A stretch of DNA of 64,000 bases from Bog-473 sp963756025 (lineage in GTDB: Bacteria > Actinomycetota > Acidimicrobiia > Acidimicrobiales > RAAP-2), in assembly GCA_963756025.1 (NCBI GenBank), contig CAVWMF010000009.1:1-64000 (forward strand), given 5' to 3'. Below the pieces are notes generated by a model, which did no database searches, was not told the origin of the DNA, and saw only the letters and a list, made by a program, of their open reading frames with translations. The position numbers were made by a program, and so were the translations under genes. Below, in pieces: positions 1 to 9,324 of this stretch (position 1 is its first letter; every line of letters begins with the position of its first letter).

Positions 1-2
1 AG

Positions 3-74
3 TGCGCCCCTCGGGATTCGAACCCGAAACCTGCGGATTAAGAGTCCGTTGCTCTGCCGTTGAGCTAGAGGCGC
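3..74 (-). tRNA. tRNA-Lys (anticodon CTT)
   Basis: Read on the minus strand this folds into a complete cloverleaf. A 7-bp acceptor stem (GCGCCTC with GGGGCGC) is followed by a D arm (GCTC/GAGC), an anticodon stem ACGGA/TCCGC with loop CTCTTAA, and a T arm with TTCGAAT in the loop. The anticodon is CTT, decoding the lysine codon AAG. The discriminator base is A, and the 3' CCA is not encoded because ACT follows. Confidence 0.96.
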
Positions 75-140
75 GCCCCAGAGTGTAGGCGAATGTTCCC
101 GGGGTGTTCGGACCCTTCCCGATCCGGAATTGGTGCCGAG

Positions 141-146
141 TATCGT
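141..146 (+). promoter_or_regulatory. -10 box of a probable leaderless etfBA transcript
   Basis: TATCGT fits TANNNT and ends 7 nt before the ATG at 154. No Shine-Dalgarno sequence precedes that ATG. The same geometry recurs before other genes in this window, which supports transcription starting at or next to the start codon. No good -35 box is visible. Confidence 0.45.
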
Positions 147-153
147 GACGACC

Positions 154-1990
154 ATGTCCGGAGATGACGTCCCCGAATGTCAGTTCGATCGGCCCCTGCG
201 GATCGCCGCCCTCATTAAGCAGATTCCGGTGGGCGAGTCGATGACGCTGGGGGAGGACGGGCGGCTGGTCCGCGACGGGATCGAGCTCGAAATGAACGCC
301 TACTGCCGGAGGGCCGTCTCCAAGGGGGTCGAGTGGGCCCGGGAGAGCGGTGGGTCCTGCACCGTCTTCACCCTGGGCCCGCCTTCGGCTGACGACGTCC
401 TGCGCGAGGCCATTGCATGGGGGGCGGACCGAGGCGTCCATCTGTGTGATCCCGCGTTCGGTGGCTCGGACACCCTGGCCACCGCACGCTCCCTGGCGGC
501 GGCCCTCGCGCGCGAAGGTGGGTTCGATCTCGTCCTGGTGGGTCGCAATTCGCTCGATGGCGACACCGGTCAGGTCGGGCCTGAGGTCGCGGCAATTGGC
601 GGGATTGCCATTTGCCGCGGGCGTCCGTGAAATGGGGCTCGAAGGTGAAGTCCTTTCCCTGACTCTCGAGCACGATGATGGATGGGAGGAAGTGGAGGTA
701 CCCCTTCCCGCACTCCTCTCGGTGGCGGAGCGCCTCTGCGAACCCTCCAAGGTTCCTCCGCCACAGCGGGCCGAGGTGTCGGCCGACCGCATCGGCCTCG
801 TGACAGCCGCTCAGTTGGGCGAAGGCCCCTGGGGCCAAGCGGGTAGTCCTACCAGCGTCGGTCAGACGCGGGTGATGCACCACGACCGGTTGGGAAAGAT
901 CCTCAACGGGACGCCGGAGGAGCAAGCGGCCGAGGCCGTGGCGCTGCTTGCCGGGCGCGGTGCGTTGGCGTCCCTCCCGAATGATCTCACCTCACCGACC
1001 TCGAAGCAGTCCTCCGCACCCGGGTCATCGGCGACCAACGGAGTGATCGCCGTACTGATAGAGCCGGATCGCCCGCAAGTGGGGCTCGAACTGCTCGGTG
1101 CTGCATCGGAACTTGCCGCATCCCTGGGTGGGAGGGTCCACGCGCTGGCATTCGAGGGTGCGGACACCGGGTCGCTGGGAGCGGCGGGGGCAGATGCGGT
1201 CACGACGTTCACCGGCACGCCCGTCGCCGAAGATGTGGCCGCCGCCATTGTGGAATGGTCGGCCGAAACCCCGCTCTGGGCTGCTCTCGGTCCGAGCACG
1301 GCCTTCGGCCGCGAGGTGCTGGGTCGGATGGCTGCGGCCATCGGCGGAGGTCTGGTCGGCGACGCCATCGGCATCTCCATCAGCGATGGCGAACTCGTCG
1401 CCGCCAAACCGGCCTTTGCGGGCGCGCTCGTCGCCGACATCTTCTGCACCTCGGAGGTCCGGCTGGTGACCATCCGCCCGGGCGTGTTGCCCCTCCCGCC
1501 ACGTCGGGAGCACGCACCCGAAGTCAGCTCGTGGGCCATGACGCCACGGAGCCGAGTCCGCCTCGTATCCCAGCGCCGTGATGACGATGTCGAAGTACTG
1601 GCTCGGGCCGAAGCGGTGATCGGCATCGGTGCCGCCTTACGTCCCGACGACTACGAGGACCTTTCTCCACTCGCCGCGCTCCTGGGCGCCGAGTTGGCCG
1701 CCACCCGCAAAGTGACGGACAAGGGTTGGGCCCCCCGGGCACGGCAGGTCGGCATTACCGGCCGGAGCATTGCACCGCGTCTCTACGTCGCACTCGGACT
1801 GAGTGGCAAGTTCAATCACATGGTCGGAGTGCGCGCCGCAGGCACGATCCTGGCGGTCAACAACGACCCGGGAGCTTTGGTCTTCACGCAGTGCGACATC
1901 GGGATTGTCGGTGACTGGCACGAGGTCGTTCCGGCGCTCGCGGCCGCGCTGAGGGTCGAGCAAGAGCGGGCGTCGAGCGGCCAGGCCTGA
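154..1990 (+). CDS. Single-chain electron transfer flavoprotein (EtfB-EtfA fusion), one frameshift near 601
   Basis: Electron transfer flavoprotein passes electrons from acyl-CoA or amine dehydrogenases to ETF:quinone oxidoreductase and is normally an EtfA/EtfB dimer. Here residues 1 to about 270 are EtfB-like (opening LRIAALIKQIP, AMP-site region VGRNSLDGDTGQVGPEVAA). The remainder is EtfA-like and ends in the FAD domain (KVTDKGWAPRARQVGITG, then LSGKFNHMVGVRAAGTI, then NNDPGA). The EtfB part breaks in frame at about 601. Skipping one G of the GGCGGG tract joins VAAIG to GLPFAAGV and gives one reading frame of 611 residues. ATG 154 is preferred over TTG 130 or GTG 133 because it lies 7 nt after a TANNNT box. 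The fusion itself is unusual. The frameshift may be a sequence error. Confidence 0.85.
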
Positions 1991-2013
1991 GCGCAACCGC
2001 CGAGGCCCCCGTT

Positions 2014-2048
2014 GTCGCCGGCCCGAAGCTTGGCCACGGGCCGGCGAC
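2014..2048. terminator. Hairpin downstream of etfBA
   Basis: A perfect 11-bp inverted repeat (GTCGCCGGCCC with GGGCCGGCGAC) encloses a 13-nt loop, starting 24 nt after the etfBA stop. There is no clear T run. It lies between two convergent genes, so it may act as a bidirectional terminator. Confidence 0.5.
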
Positions 2049-2072
2049 CCCCCCGAGGGGCCACCCCGAAGG

Positions 2073-2098
2073 GCGACGCATCTGGTGAGATGCGTCGC
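2073..2098. terminator. Hairpin directly after the symporter stop codon
   Basis: A perfect 11-bp stem (GCGACGCATCT with AGATGCGTCGC) has a GGTG loop. It begins immediately after the TGA of the minus-strand symporter gene and faces the etfBA hairpin. Position and stability suggest a terminator for the symporter operon. A typical U tract is missing. Confidence 0.55.
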
Positions 2099-3977
2099 TC
2101 AAGGTAGCACGGAGGTCGGAGCAAATGTCGAATGTTTATTCCCTATAGAAGCAGGTGAATTAGTCGATATTCGGCTGGTTTCGCTCATGTCCGCGTCGGT
2201 GGGTTGTGGGACGGCGCCGGCTGGTTGGGACGTCCACTCGGGGTTGAGCTCTGCTCGACGTGACGCTGGAGGACGCACGCGTTCGGGCAGGTGCAGGGCC
2301 AAAAGCTTTTGGGTCACATCGAGTGGAAGGGCGCGGGGGGTGGCGAAGGAGAGACACACCATGGCGAGGAAGGCCAGCGGGACCGTCCAGATGGCCGGTT
2401 CGCCCAGCAGGACCGCAGGCCAGCCCGTCTTGCCGACGCCCACCATGGTGAGGATCACGGCGACCGACGACGCGCCGCCGCCGAGAATCAGGCCACCGAG
2501 CGCTCCGATCCAAGTCAGACGCCGCCACCAGATCCCGAGGAGGAGGAGTGGGCAGAACGTCGACGCCGCCACAGCGAAGGCCCAACCGACCAGCACGTTG
2601 ATCGAGATACTGGCGACGAAGATGCCGAGGCCCGTCATGACCGTTCCGATCACGATGGCCGAGGTCCGGAAGGCCCGGACGCCGCGGCCCATGATGTCGT
2701 GGGAGAGGGCTCCGGACATGCTGATCAAGAGGCCGGACGAGGTGGACAAAAAGGCGGCAAAAGCGCCGGCGGCCACCAGCGCCCCGAGCAGGGTGCCGAG
2801 AACGCCGGCCGACGCCAGCCGGGGCAGCACGAGGACGACGGAGTCGGTCTGCCCCGACACATAGAGGCCCGGGGCTTCCAGGCGGCCGAGTACGGCGAAC
2901 ACCGCCGGGAGGATGTAGAAGCAGGCCAGGAGCAACAGGACGAACGCCGTTGTTCGTCGAGCCGCCTGTCCATCCTTGTTCGTGTAGAAGCGGACCAGAA
3001 TGTGCGGCAGGCCCATGGCGCCGAGGACCGTCGCCAGCAGGATCCCGTACGTGGCGGCCAGGGGATGGTCCGGATTGCCGCCCAGGTGCAACAAGGGCGA
3101 CGTCCACTCCTGCGCGGTCAACACGGGCGTGTTGCGGACCGTCGGTGCTGTGCTCCCCGCCGGGAAGTACAGGTTCGTCCCCGCATGCACGGCGTGCGCT
3201 CCCGGCGTGAGGGTGACGGGCCCGTTCACCGTCGTGCCATCGAGTTGGCCGGACGGCGCCGACAACGACGCTCCGGCTGACCGTGATCTCTTCGGATTGC
3301 GGGAATTCAATGGTGGTTCTCTGATGGAACGAGCGAGGTGCGGCTCCCGCGATGGAGTCGATCGGGGGATGATGGAGGATCATGACCAAGAAGAGCGCGG
3401 GGATGGCGAGCGCGGCGATCTTGAGCCAGTACTGGAACGCTTGCACCAAGGTGATGCCTTTCATGCCACCGCTGGCGATCCCCAGCGTCACGATGACACC
3501 GAGCACGATGACGCCGATCCACTCGGGTCCCCCGAAAGCGACCTGAAGGGTCAACCCTGCGCCTTTGAGCTGCGGCAACAGGTAGAAGCCGCAGATGACG
3601 AGCACGGTGCCGGTGGCCGCCCGGCGCAGTTGCGGAGACTCCAGACGCCCTTCGGCGAAGTCCGGGATCGTGTAGGCGCCGAACCGGCGGAGCGGTGCGG
3701 CGACGGCGACGAGGAGGACCAGATAGCCGGCCGCGTACCCGACGGCGTACCAAAGGGCGCCGAGACCTTCGAGCATGGCCAGCCCCGCAATCCCGAGAAA
3801 GGAGGCGGCGGACAGGTACTCGCCCGAAATGGCTGAGGCGTTGAGAAACGACGGCACCTGGCGAGCGGCGACCATGAAGTCGGCCGGGGTCCGGGCGATA
3901 CGGACTCCCCGCAGACTGATGACGGCGGTGATGACCGTCACGGCCGCGATGGCGGCGATGGTGGCCGGTTCGGTCAT
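2099..3977 (-). CDS. Sodium:solute symporter, acetate/monocarboxylate type (ActP/MctC-like), one frameshift near 3281
   Basis: A multi-helix SSS-family permease, probably cation-coupled uptake of acetate, pyruvate or a similar monocarboxylate. The N-terminal part reads TPADFMVAARQVPSFLNASAISGEY and SAASFLGIAGLA, the family signature for the first helices. The C-terminal half contains GLPHILVRFYTNKDGQAAR and FLSTSSGLLISMSGALSHD. The frame breaks near 3281, inside an extracytoplasmic loop after FPQSEEITV; dropping one base restores a 625-residue protein, normal for the family. Its ATG overlaps the stop of the upstream small membrane protein. That partner, the LytTR system upstream, and the divergent acetate transporter and acetyl-CoA synthetase all point to acetate-type substrates. 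The exact substrate is not shown by the sequence. Confidence 0.8.
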
Positions 3978-4354
3978 TTCTCTTTGAGCAACTCGACGAA
4001 GCGTTGTTCGAGACGTTCGGCGCGTCGGACGTACCAGTACCCGAGCAGTACGAGGGGAGGGTAGATACCGCCGCCCAGGATGATCAAGGTGAGAGGGAGG
4101 CCCAGCACCTCGAAGTTGGCGAGCCGCGGGATGAGGACGGCCAGGAGGGGGTAAATGGCGAGGAGGGATATGGCCGGCAACAACACGGCGAGCGAGACAC
4201 CGGCTTGGGCGCGCATGAGTGAGGTCAGGAGTTCGCGGCCGTACGCGTCGGCTTGGTAGAGATCGTCACGCACCGGTGAGGCCGACCGATTGGATCTGCG
4301 CCGGGGGGCGGAGCGAACGATCTCGCGCCGTGGCGAGGGCTCAGTCGTCGTCAC
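3974..4354 (-). CDS. Small two-helix membrane protein, symporter partner (DUF485/DUF4212-like)
   Basis: A 126-residue protein with a basic, Arg/Ser-rich N-terminus, two hydrophobic segments (about residues 48-70 and 76-100) and a charged tail containing GYWYVRRAERLEQRF. Small proteins of this build (DUF485, DUF4212) are routinely encoded just before acetate-type SSS symporters and probably assist them. The GTG start overlaps the TGA of the response regulator (GTGA), with a GGAGGG ribosome site 8 nt upstream. Its own stop overlaps the symporter ATG. The much earlier ATG at 4540 lies inside the regulator gene and is rejected. Exact domain assignment is by size and context. Confidence 0.72.
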   Translation of the reverse strand: MTTTEPSPRREIVRSAPRRRSNRSASPVRDDLYQADAYGRELLTSLMRAQAGVSLAVLLPAISLLAIYPLLAVLIPRLANFEVLGLPLTLIILGGGIYPPLVLLGYWYVRRAERLEQRFVELLKEK

Positions 4355-5088
4355 GGCGAATCCCTCCTCGCATGGCGGACGAGTCGATCCCGTAGTTCCT
4401 TGGAATGGCGCCGACTCACGGGGAGGTCGTGGTCCCCGATCCGCACCACCATGTGTCCCTCCGAGGTGCGTAATTCTCGGATGTCGCGCAGTGCGACCAC
4501 GTAGCTCCGGTGAATGCGCGCAAAGCCGTGGTCGCTCCATTTTTCCTCGAGGAGAGAGATGGGCATGCGCACGAGGTGCTTCCCACCTTCACGCAGGTGG
4601 AGGCGGACGTAGTCACCGGCGGACTCCACCCAGGACACGTCGTCGCGGGCCAAAATCCGTGTGAGGGTTCCGATTTCGACCGGAATCGTCTCGAGCGACG
4701 CCTCATGGGGTCCGTCGTCGGCGGGGCGGGTCACCACCCGGCGCAAGGTTGTCACCAGTCGTTCGTGGGTCACCGGTTTGAGCAGGTACCCCATGCCCCC
4801 CACTTCGAATGCTTCGAGGGCATGTTCCTCATGGGCGGTCACGAAGACGATGGCCGGAGGATGGGAGAACCGGGCGAGCACGCGGGCGAACTCGAGTCCA
4901 TCGAGGCCGGGCATGGCGATGTCGAGCAGCACCACGTCGTAACGCTCGGCGTGCATGTGGTGCAGCGCCTCCGTGGCGCTCCGAGCGGAGCGGACCGAAC
5001 TGACGAGAGCCGAATTCTCGAGGAGGAAGGTGAGCTCGTCCAGGGCCGGAAGCTCATCGTCCACGGCCAGCACGGACAGCCCGGTCAT
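4351..5088 (-). CDS. LytTR-type response regulator
   Basis: A 245-residue regulator. Residues 1-120 are a receiver domain with the acidic pair in AVDDE, phospho-acceptor Asp56 in VVLLDIAMPGLDG and Lys104 in YLLKP. Residues about 140-240 are a LytTR DNA-binding domain with the typical IHRSYVVAL and LPVSRRHSKELRDRL segments. The ATG overlaps the stop of the histidine kinase (ATGA), so the two are coupled in translation. LytS/LytTR pairs next to carboxylate transporters (for example BtsSR and YpdAB in E. coli) sense small carboxylates and switch on transporter genes. A fitting LytTR direct repeat lies at 6415-6444 in the divergent promoter region. Confidence 0.93.
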   Translation of the reverse strand: MTGLSVLAVDDELPALDELTFLLENSALVSSVRSARSATEALHHMHAERYDVVLLDIAMPGLDGLEFARVLARFSHPPAIVFVTAHEEHALEAFEVGGMGYLLKPVTHERLVTTLRRVVTRPADDGPHEASLETIPVEIGTLTRILARDDVSWVESAGDYVRLHLREGGKHLVRMPISLLEEKWSDHGFARIHRSYVVALRDIRELRTSEGHMVVRIGDHDLPVSRRHSKELRDRLVRHARRDSP

Positions 5089-6266
5089 CCCGCACCCACC
5101 CCGGCACGAAACTTAGGAATGCGCATGGTGACCTTGGTCCCCGCACCGAGCGCCGTTTCGATGATCAACCCGCGGCCCTCACCGAATACTTTCCGCAACC
5201 GTTCGTCGACGTTGTGCAGACCGATGCCTTCGTCTGCCGAGGTACCGGCAAGGGCCCGACGAAGGGAGGTGGGGTCGGCGCCGATGCCGTCGTCCTCCAC
5301 GGTCACCAGCGCCTCCGTGTCGGCGTCCAGAATGATGATCTCGAGGTGACCCCGGTTTTCGCTCGGCTCTATGCCGTGATGCACCGCGTTCTCCACCAAC
5401 GGTTGCAACACGAAAGGGGGAAGCAGCACGCCGAGGACCTCCGGTGCCACCCGTAGGGTGACGGCTAATCGGTCACCGAACCGGGCTCGCTCCAGGTCGA
5501 GGTAGGTGTCGACGAGGCGAATCTCTTCGGCCATCGTGACGAACTGGTCGTGGGAGCGAAAACTGAAGCGGATGAAGTCCGCGAATTCGACCAACAATTC
5601 CCGGGCCCGATCGGGATCCGAACGCACGAACGACTCGATGGCGGTCAAGGCGTTATAGATGAAGTGGGGGGAGATTTGTGCGCGTAAGAAGCGCAGTTCG
5701 GCCTGCACGGCGCGCTGACGTGAGCGGTCGAGTTCGGCCAGTTCCAGTTGCGTCGAGACAAACTGTGCGACCTCGCTGCAGAGGCGGAGGAGCCCGGCCG
5801 GAGCCGTCGCGTCCAACGCGGCCAGAACCCCGACGATGGCCCCGTCGGCGATGAGCGGCACCACTACACCGCACTGCAGCTCGCAGAAGTTCGGGTCGGT
5901 GCACGTGAGATCCTTCGTCGTCACCACCTGCGGACGTCCGGCGCTCAGAGCAATGCTTATGGCCGGGGCGAGGAGGGCGCAGTGCTCGACGTCGATCCCT
6001 TCCGCCGCCAGGATCGCATCGACGTCGGCGATGACGACGCCACGCGTGCCGAGGAGGTTCCGCAGGTGCGAAATGGATCGCTCAGCCGCTTCCTTGTTCA
6101 GCCCGGTCCGTAGCGCGGGCGCGGCCATGTTCGCTGTGTGCAGCGCGATGTGCGCCGCCCGTTGTGTCGGGGTCCCGAGACGGCGTTGACCGCGAAAGGC
6201 GAAGCGAACGACCCCGGCAATGACAATCACCATGGCGATCAGAGCAAGCCATAAGGCCTCTTTCAT
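5085..6266 (-). CDS. LytS-type sensor histidine kinase with GAF domain
   Basis: A 393-residue kinase. One N-terminal transmembrane helix is followed by a GAF-like region (about residues 70-180) that contains several cysteines (CTDPNFCELQCG), then the His_kinase box QISPHFIYNALTAIE with its phospho-accepting His. The C-terminal ATPase domain has an N box in LVENAVHHGI and a G box in VEDDGIGAD. The single helix differs from the multi-helix sensor of LytS/BtsS, so the GAF domain is the likely sensor. The Cys cluster could bind a metal or report redox, but that is inference. ATG 6266 is chosen because GGGGGTGG precedes it; the upstream ATG at 6299 has no ribosome site. Confidence 0.9.
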   Translation of the reverse strand: MKEALWLALIAMVIVIAGVVRFAFRGQRRLGTPTQRAAHIALHTANMAAPALRTGLNKEAAERSISHLRNLLGTRGVVIADVDAILAAEGIDVEHCALLAPAISIALSAGRPQVVTTKDLTCTDPNFCELQCGVVVPLIADGAIVGVLAALDATAPAGLLRLCSEVAQFVSTQLELAELDRSRQRAVQAELRFLRAQISPHFIYNALTAIESFVRSDPDRARELLVEFADFIRFSFRSHDQFVTMAEEIRLVDTYLDLERARFGDRLAVTLRVAPEVLGVLLPPFVLQPLVENAVHHGIEPSENRGHLEIIILDADTEALVTVEDDGIGADPTSLRRALAGTSADEGIGLHNVDERLRKVFGEGRGLIIETALGAGTKVTMRIPKFRAGVGAG

Positions 6267-6657
6267 GCCACCCCCAAAGGAAAAAACGCACCTTCCCACT
6301 GCGTCTCGCGGTTCCCTCTACCGTGCAGTGTGCCACAGAAGGCCGCACGTCGGGACGATGGAACCGGGGGGTGCACATCCATGGACCCGAGACGCCGCTC
6401 GTCGCTCCAATTCAACCGTTCGTCGCTGTCCGCCGTCGGTTCATCGACCCTTCCTTGTCGGGGGGATGCTGAATCCGCACAATGCCAACAGCTCGCGGAA
6501 TGCGAGTACTGGGAGGGAAGGGGGTGGGGGCGAACAGCTCTACCTGCAACCGCTATGGCCACACCGACGGGAGCGTGGATCCAATTGTTTCCGAGGGACG
6601 AGGTCCCCGTGCGGATCCCCGAGATCATTCAGAGCACATCCGAGGAGGTACTGCACC
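6267..6657. other. Divergent intergenic region between the acetate two-component operon and satP-acs
   Basis: This 391-bp stretch holds no convincing gene. It is the only control region for two divergent units: kinase, regulator, small protein and symporter to the left, satP and acs to the right. It carries the LytTR-type direct repeat at 6415-6444 and the satP ribosome site (GAGGAGG, 6641-6647). I could not fix the -10/-35 boxes with confidence. Confidence 0.6.
6415..6444. promoter_or_regulatory. Candidate LytTR binding site (two 9-bp direct repeats)
   Basis: ACCGTTCGT at 6415-6423 matches the LytTR half-site consensus [TA][AC][CA]GTTN[AG][TG] at all nine positions. TCGGTTCAT at 6436-6444 matches eight. 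A 12-bp spacer places them 21 bp centre to centre on the same face of the helix, as LytTR dimers require. The site lies between the LytTR regulator operon and satP-acs. Confidence 0.6.
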
Positions 6658-7278
6658 ATGTCAACTGTTGAAGAGGGCACCGGCACCCATGTCGCACGGG
6701 CAGCTCCGCTGTATATCGTGGCCGACCCGGCCCCGTTGGGATTGGCGGCATTCGCCATGACGACGCTCGCCTTGAGTCTGGGCAATGCGAACGTCTGGCC
6801 CGCCGGGGCCGTCGCGGCCCTCGGTCTGGCCCTCGTCTACGGGGGGTTCGCCCAGCTGCTGGCCGGCATGTGGGAGTTCGCGAGGAAGAACACCTTCGGA
6901 GCGATCGCCTTCACGTCGTACGGAGCCTTCTGGATCTCGTACTACGTGCTGGGCCATTTCCTGTTGGGTGGGCTGAGGCCGTTGGTGGCCGGGCAGGCGG
7001 TCGGCGTCTTCCTGCTCGGCTGGACGATTTTGACCTTCTACCTGATGATCGCCTCGTTGCGGGTCAATGCGGCCGTGCTGGCGGTGTTCGTTGCGCTGGA
7101 CGTCACGTTCGTGCTGCTGACGATCGGTAACTTCCAGGGGAACGTGCACATCATCAAGGCGGGCGGTTGGGTCGGCGTTGTGACGGCGGCCTTCGCGTTC
7201 TACGCTTCGGCGGCCGGGGTCATCAACGACACCTTCAAGAAGACGATCCTGCCTGTGATCCCGCTGGCGAGGGGGTAA
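6658..7278 (+). CDS. satP: Acetate uptake transporter, GPR1/FUN34/SatP family
   Basis: A 206-residue protein with six predicted transmembrane helices. The family signature NPAPLGL appears as DPAPLGLAAFAMTTLALS near residue 22, followed by YGGFAQLLAGMWEF and FGAIAFTSYGAFW. SatP proteins carry acetate or succinate across the inner membrane as oligomeric channels or proton symporters. The start is fixed by GAGGAGG ten bases upstream; longer upstream frames lack such a site. acs follows after 57 bp, so uptake and activation of acetate are probably co-transcribed and controlled by the LytTR system on the other side of the promoter region. Confidence 0.92.
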   Translation: MSTVEEGTGTHVARAAPLYIVADPAPLGLAAFAMTTLALSLGNANVWPAGAVAALGLALVYGGFAQLLAGMWEFARKNTFGAIAFTSYGAFWISYYVLGHFLLGGLRPLVAGQAVGVFLLGWTILTFYLMIASLRVNAAVLAVFVALDVTFVLLTIGNFQGNVHIIKAGGWVGVVTAAFAFYASAAGVINDTFKKTILPVIPLARG

Positions 7279-7335
7279 AAAGGGACAGCAGGCGGATGAG
7301 GGCACATCGAGCGGCACATCGAAGAGGAGAATGCC

Positions 7336-9315
7336 ATGAGCGAAGTTCGAGAAGAAGGCCTTTCGGCTCTCCTGCACGAGACGCGGACCTTTCCACCGCC
7401 AGAAGAGTTCGCCCAGCGAGCCAATGCGCAACCGGGGATCTATGACGAGGCCGCGGCAAACCCCCTTGCCTTCTGGGCCTCCCAAGCCGAGCGCCTCACG
7501 TGGGCCACGCCATGGACGGAGGTGCTCGACTGGAGCAACGCACCGTTTGCCAAGTGGTTCGTCGGAGGCCGGCTCAACGTGGCGGTCAACTGCATCGACC
7601 GCCACGTTGATGCCGGCTTGGGCGACCGCGTTGCTTTCCACTGGGAGGGCGAGCCCGGGGACACCCGCACCATCACGTACCGTGACCTTCTCGGGTTGGT
7701 GAGCCAGGCCGCCAATGCGCTGATCGAGTTGGGGGTGCGCACGGGCGACAAGGTCGCCATCTACATGCCGATGATCCCCGAGACGGTGGTGGCCATGTTG
7801 GCCTGCGCCCGTCTGGGCGCGCCCCACACCGTGGTCTTCGGTGGCTTCTCCTCCGATGCGCTGCGGGGACGGATCCTCGACTGTGACGCGCACTTCGTCG
7901 TCACCGCCGACGGTGGCTATCGGCGCGGGGCGCCGAGCCCCTTGAAAGCGGCTGTCGACGAAGCCCTCGAGGGCTGTCCGGATGTGGAGAAGGTGCTCGT
8001 CGTGCGCCGCACCGGCCAGGACGTGGCGTGGACCGACGGGCGCGACCAGTGGTGGCACGACGTCGTCGACCGCCAGAGCGACACGCACGAGGCGGAGGCC
8101 TTCGACGCCGAGCATCCGCTCTACATCATGTACACGAGTGGTACGACGGCCAAGCCCAAGGGAATTCTGCACACCTCCGGCGGCTATCTGACGCATGTGG
8201 CAGCGACCCATCGCTTGATCTTCGATATCAAGCCGGAGGAAGACGTCTACTGGACCGGTGCCGACATCGGGTGGGTGACCGGGCACAGCTACATCGTCTA
8301 CGGCCCGTTGGCCAACGCCACCACCTCGGTCATGTACGAGGGCACGCCGGACACGCCGGGGCGCGACCGCTGGTGGGAGCTCATTGAGAAGTACAAGGTC
8401 AACATCCTCTACACGGCGCCGACGACGATCCGCACCTTCATGAAGTGGGGCGAGGATCTGCCCGCGTCGCACGACCTCAGCAGCCTCCGGCTGCTGGGGT
8501 CGGTGGGGGAGCCCATCAATCCCGAGGCTTGGATCTGGTACCGCACCCACATCGGCGGCGGGCGTTGCCCGATCGTCGACACGTGGTGGCAGACCGAGAC
8601 CGGAGGGGTCCTCATCACCCCGCTGCCCGGCATCACCGCCACCAAACCCGGTGCCGCCATGAAGGCGTTCCCCGGCATTTCGGCCGACGTGATCGACAAC
8701 GACGGCCATTCGGTCGGTAATGACGAAGGCGGCTACCTGGTCATCACCGAGCCCTGGCCGGGCATGCTGCGTGGTATCTGGGGCGACGACGAACGGTACA
8801 AGGAGACGTACTGGTCGCGTTTCCCCGGGAAGTACTTCGCCGGTGACGGGGCCAAGCGGGACCAGGACGGTGACCTCTGGCTGCTGGGCCGGGTGGATGA
8901 CGTCATGAACATCTCGGGACACCGGATCTCGACGACCGAAATTGAGCACGCCCTCGTCAGTCACCCTGCGGTCGCCGAGGCCGCCGTGGTCGGCGCCAGC
9001 GACGACACCACGGGTCAGGCCATCGTGGCGTTCGTCACGGTCAAGGGAACCGGATTCGACAATCCCGCAGACGGCGAGGCGTTCGTCCAGGAATTGCGCA
9101 ACCACGTGGCGCACGAAATCGGTCCGATCGCCAAACCACGGCAGATCATGCTCACGCCCGAGTTGCCCAAGACCCGCAGCGGGAAGATCATGCGCCGATT
9201 GCTGCGCGACGTGGCCGAGAACCGCCAATTGGGAGATGTCACCACCCTGATGGATCCCACCGTGGTCAACGCCATCAAGGAGGGTATGGCCTCGGGGGCC
9301 GAGGACAAGGAGTAG
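7336..9315 (+). CDS. acs: Acetyl-CoA synthetase (AMP-forming)
   Basis: A full-length 659-residue Acs that converts acetate, ATP and CoA to acetyl-CoA, AMP and diphosphate. Visible motifs are the ATP-binding loop YTSGTTAKPKG, the acetyl-pocket and adenine-site segments WWQTETGG and GDGAKRDQDGDLWLLGR, the hinge region, and the C-terminal PKTRSGKIMRR. The lysine in the last motif is the one regulated by acetylation in this family. Trp in the WWQTETGG stretch fits a small acyl substrate such as acetate. GAGGAG lies before the ATG. It sits downstream of satP in one unit. The window also encodes an acetate-type symporter, so acetate scavenging seems important. Confidence 0.96.
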   Translation: MSEVREEGLSALLHETRTFPPPEEFAQRANAQPGIYDEAAANPLAFWASQAERLTWATPWTEVLDWSNAPFAKWFVGGRLNVAVNCIDRHVDAGLGDRVAFHWEGEPGDTRTITYRDLLGLVSQAANALIELGVRTGDKVAIYMPMIPETVVAMLACARLGAPHTVVFGGFSSDALRGRILDCDAHFVVTADGGYRRGAPSPLKAAVDEALEGCPDVEKVLVVRRTGQDVAWTDGRDQWWHDVVDRQSDTHEAEAFDAEHPLYIMYTSGTTAKPKGILHTSGGYLTHVAATHRLIFDIKPEEDVYWTGADIGWVTGHSYIVYGPLANATTSVMYEGTPDTPGRDRWWELIEKYKVNILYTAPTTIRTFMKWGEDLPASHDLSSLRLLGSVGEPINPEAWIWYRTHIGGGRCPIVDTWWQTETGGVLITPLPGITATKPGAAMKAFPGISADVIDNDGHSVGNDEGGYLVITEPWPGMLRGIWGDDERYKETYWSRFPGKYFAGDGAKRDQDGDLWLLGRVDDVMNISGHRISTTEIEHALVSHPAVAEAAVVGASDDTTGQAIVAFVTVKGTGFDNPADGEAFVQELRNHVAHEIGPIAKPRQIMLTPELPKTRSGKIMRRLLRDVAENRQLGDVTTLMDPTVVNAIKEGMASGAEDKE

Positions 9316-9324
9316 CGCGGCCTC

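Noticed and set aside
596..604. Programmed ribosomal frameshifting in the EtfB region.
   Set aside because: There is no slippery heptamer or downstream pseudoknot that I can see, and nine other genes show the same kind of one-base break. A sequencing indel is the simpler reading.
6661..9228. An 855-codon open frame on the minus strand opposite satP and acs.
   Set aside because: It is a shadow produced by high GC bias at third codon positions of two well-conserved plus-strand genes. Its product has no domain and is rich in Arg, Gly, Asp and His.
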